From contig MU129000.1 in NCBI GenBank assembly GCA_014904985.1, forward strand, positions 62,001 through 126,000: 64,000 nucleotides of DNA. Reading direction: 5' to 3'. The stretch comes from Hydnum rufescens UP504 (Eukaryota; Basidiomycota; Agaricomycetes; Cantharellales; Hydnaceae). Made by a program: the position numbers and the translations under genes. Of the stretch, positions 63,365 through 64,000 are shown one piece after another. The notes beneath the pieces were generated by a model. That model ran no database searches. It was not told the origin of the DNA and saw only the letters and a program-made list of their open reading frames with translations. Position 1 is the first letter of the stretch. Each line of letters begins with the position of its first letter.

Positions 63365-64000
63365 TCAAAAATTGGATGAATAATGGCACAGAAAGCGAAG
63401 ATTATCTGTTGCCCCATACCTTATATCAGAATGATCCTCCTCCCCTCTCTGCACCTCGGCAGCTTTAGTCCAGAACCAGTCGTCGTCGACTGCACTGACA
63501 AGAAATAGCTGATCCTCTATGAATTGTGTAAGATCCGGGTTGTCGACCGTTTCTGAGGGATATGATCTATTCTGATAACGTAAGGCTTCGGCGCACACCT
63601 CCGCCAACCACTGATGCTTTGCAAAATTGATCAAGGTCTCGGGTCCCCCTGGCACACCGGGAACGTCATCAGGATAGCGCTGATGTAGCGTCGCGGCCAT
63701 CGGCAGAAACATTCCTGGATACCATGATTCGGAAACGAACCCAAGAAACGGTATACAAGGGCCTTCGATCGGTTTATATGCATTTCGAAGTGTGACGAAA
63801 CTGTTTGCCGGGTTCGTAAATGCTCGGAGGGATTCCAATCTTTGATATTTGTCGGCATGCGCCCACGTCAAGCCCAGCTTCTCCAGGCACGAAGCACTCA
63901 GGCCTGCAGTGAGAGAACCAACGGCGGCAAAATTTCCTAGACTGCGGGATTTCTAAGCGCAATTGTTATTTATGTACCGACCGACGCTGGATGTAAGCAG
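63365..64000 (-). CDS. RasGEF (Cdc25-type) C-terminal part, cut by window end
   Basis: The 3' end of a guanine-nucleotide exchange factor for Ras-type GTPases. Reading leftward from the window edge, an exon following an acceptor at about 63926 reads NFAAVGSLTAGLSASCLEKL, then GLTWAHADKYQRLESLRAF. It continues NPANSFVTLRNAYKPIEGPC, IPFLGFVSESWYPGMF and LPDLTQFIEDQLFLVSAVDD-like sequence to a stop at 63365. The [IV]-P-F-L-G block and the preceding N-F-x-T-L-R-N pattern are the hallmark of the RasGEF catalytic domain. In this family the last codons may be altered by one more small intron near 63420. The start and N-terminal domains lie outside the window. Confidence 0.75.

Overview
The window is nuclear DNA of a basidiomycete fungus, most probably an agaricomycete. 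Genes are split by many 45-85 nt introns with GT..AG ends, a CTNA-type branch site and short, sometimes 12-20 nt, exons. Several protein types are characteristic of mushroom-forming fungi: a fungal 7TM receptor, an agaric-type flavin monooxygenase, a Mdm1-like PXA-RGS-PX protein and a WOPR fragment. Intergenic space is rich in decayed duplicates, MITEs and dispersed repeats. All gene models are read by eye; exon borders are given only where the frame and splice signals agree.

Layout. 0-2.1 kb: a remnant of a flavin monooxygenase (FMO) last exon, then a minus-strand 7TM receptor gene. 2.1-5.1 kb: gene-poor, with a decayed tyrosine-recombinase fragment between inverted repeats and one copy of a dispersed repeat. 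5.1-16.1 kb: an array of FMO genes all on the minus strand, here called D, C, B and A. A (13658-16068) reads intact; C carries one frameshift; B is an exon-1/3'-end chimera produced by a 1.8 kb direct tandem duplication; D is split, partly duplicated and crosses a 25-N assembly gap. A conserved 27-codon ORF lies in each of three spacers between units. 16.5-17.0 kb: a MITE with 9-bp target duplication. 17.8-22.2 kb: Mdm1/SNX13-like gene.

23.1-30.3 kb holds three genes of probable lipid metabolism: an AYR1-like short-chain reductase (+), an alpha/beta hydrolase (-) and a delta-12 fatty acid desaturase (-). 30.3-35.1 kb is mostly non-coding, with a 57-bp perfect palindrome and a decayed duplicate of the reductase gene. 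35.1-36.8 kb: a multispan membrane protein with a long charged tail. 38.0-41.1 kb: a block of broken gene copies on the plus strand (WOPR fragment, mitochondrial ribosomal protein uL2m, OAC1-type mitochondrial carrier). 43.6-44.7 kb: an SCI1/NKAPD1-like nuclear protein (-). 45.0-47.9 kb: a zinc-cluster-type transcription factor (+).

50.8-52.5 kb: head-to-head ribosomal protein genes eL21 (-) and uS4 (+) sharing a 141-bp promoter. 52.8-54.5 kb: an F-box-like gene (-). 54.5-57.9 kb: non-coding, with the second copy of a dispersed repeat and a PIF/Harbinger-type MITE. 57.9-63.0 kb: a ~1,550-residue coiled-coil protein (+). The window ends in the 3' part of a RasGEF gene (-). The most unusual material is the decaying FMO array with its spacer micro-ORF, two GC-AG introns supported by reading frame, and the block of dead housekeeping-gene copies.
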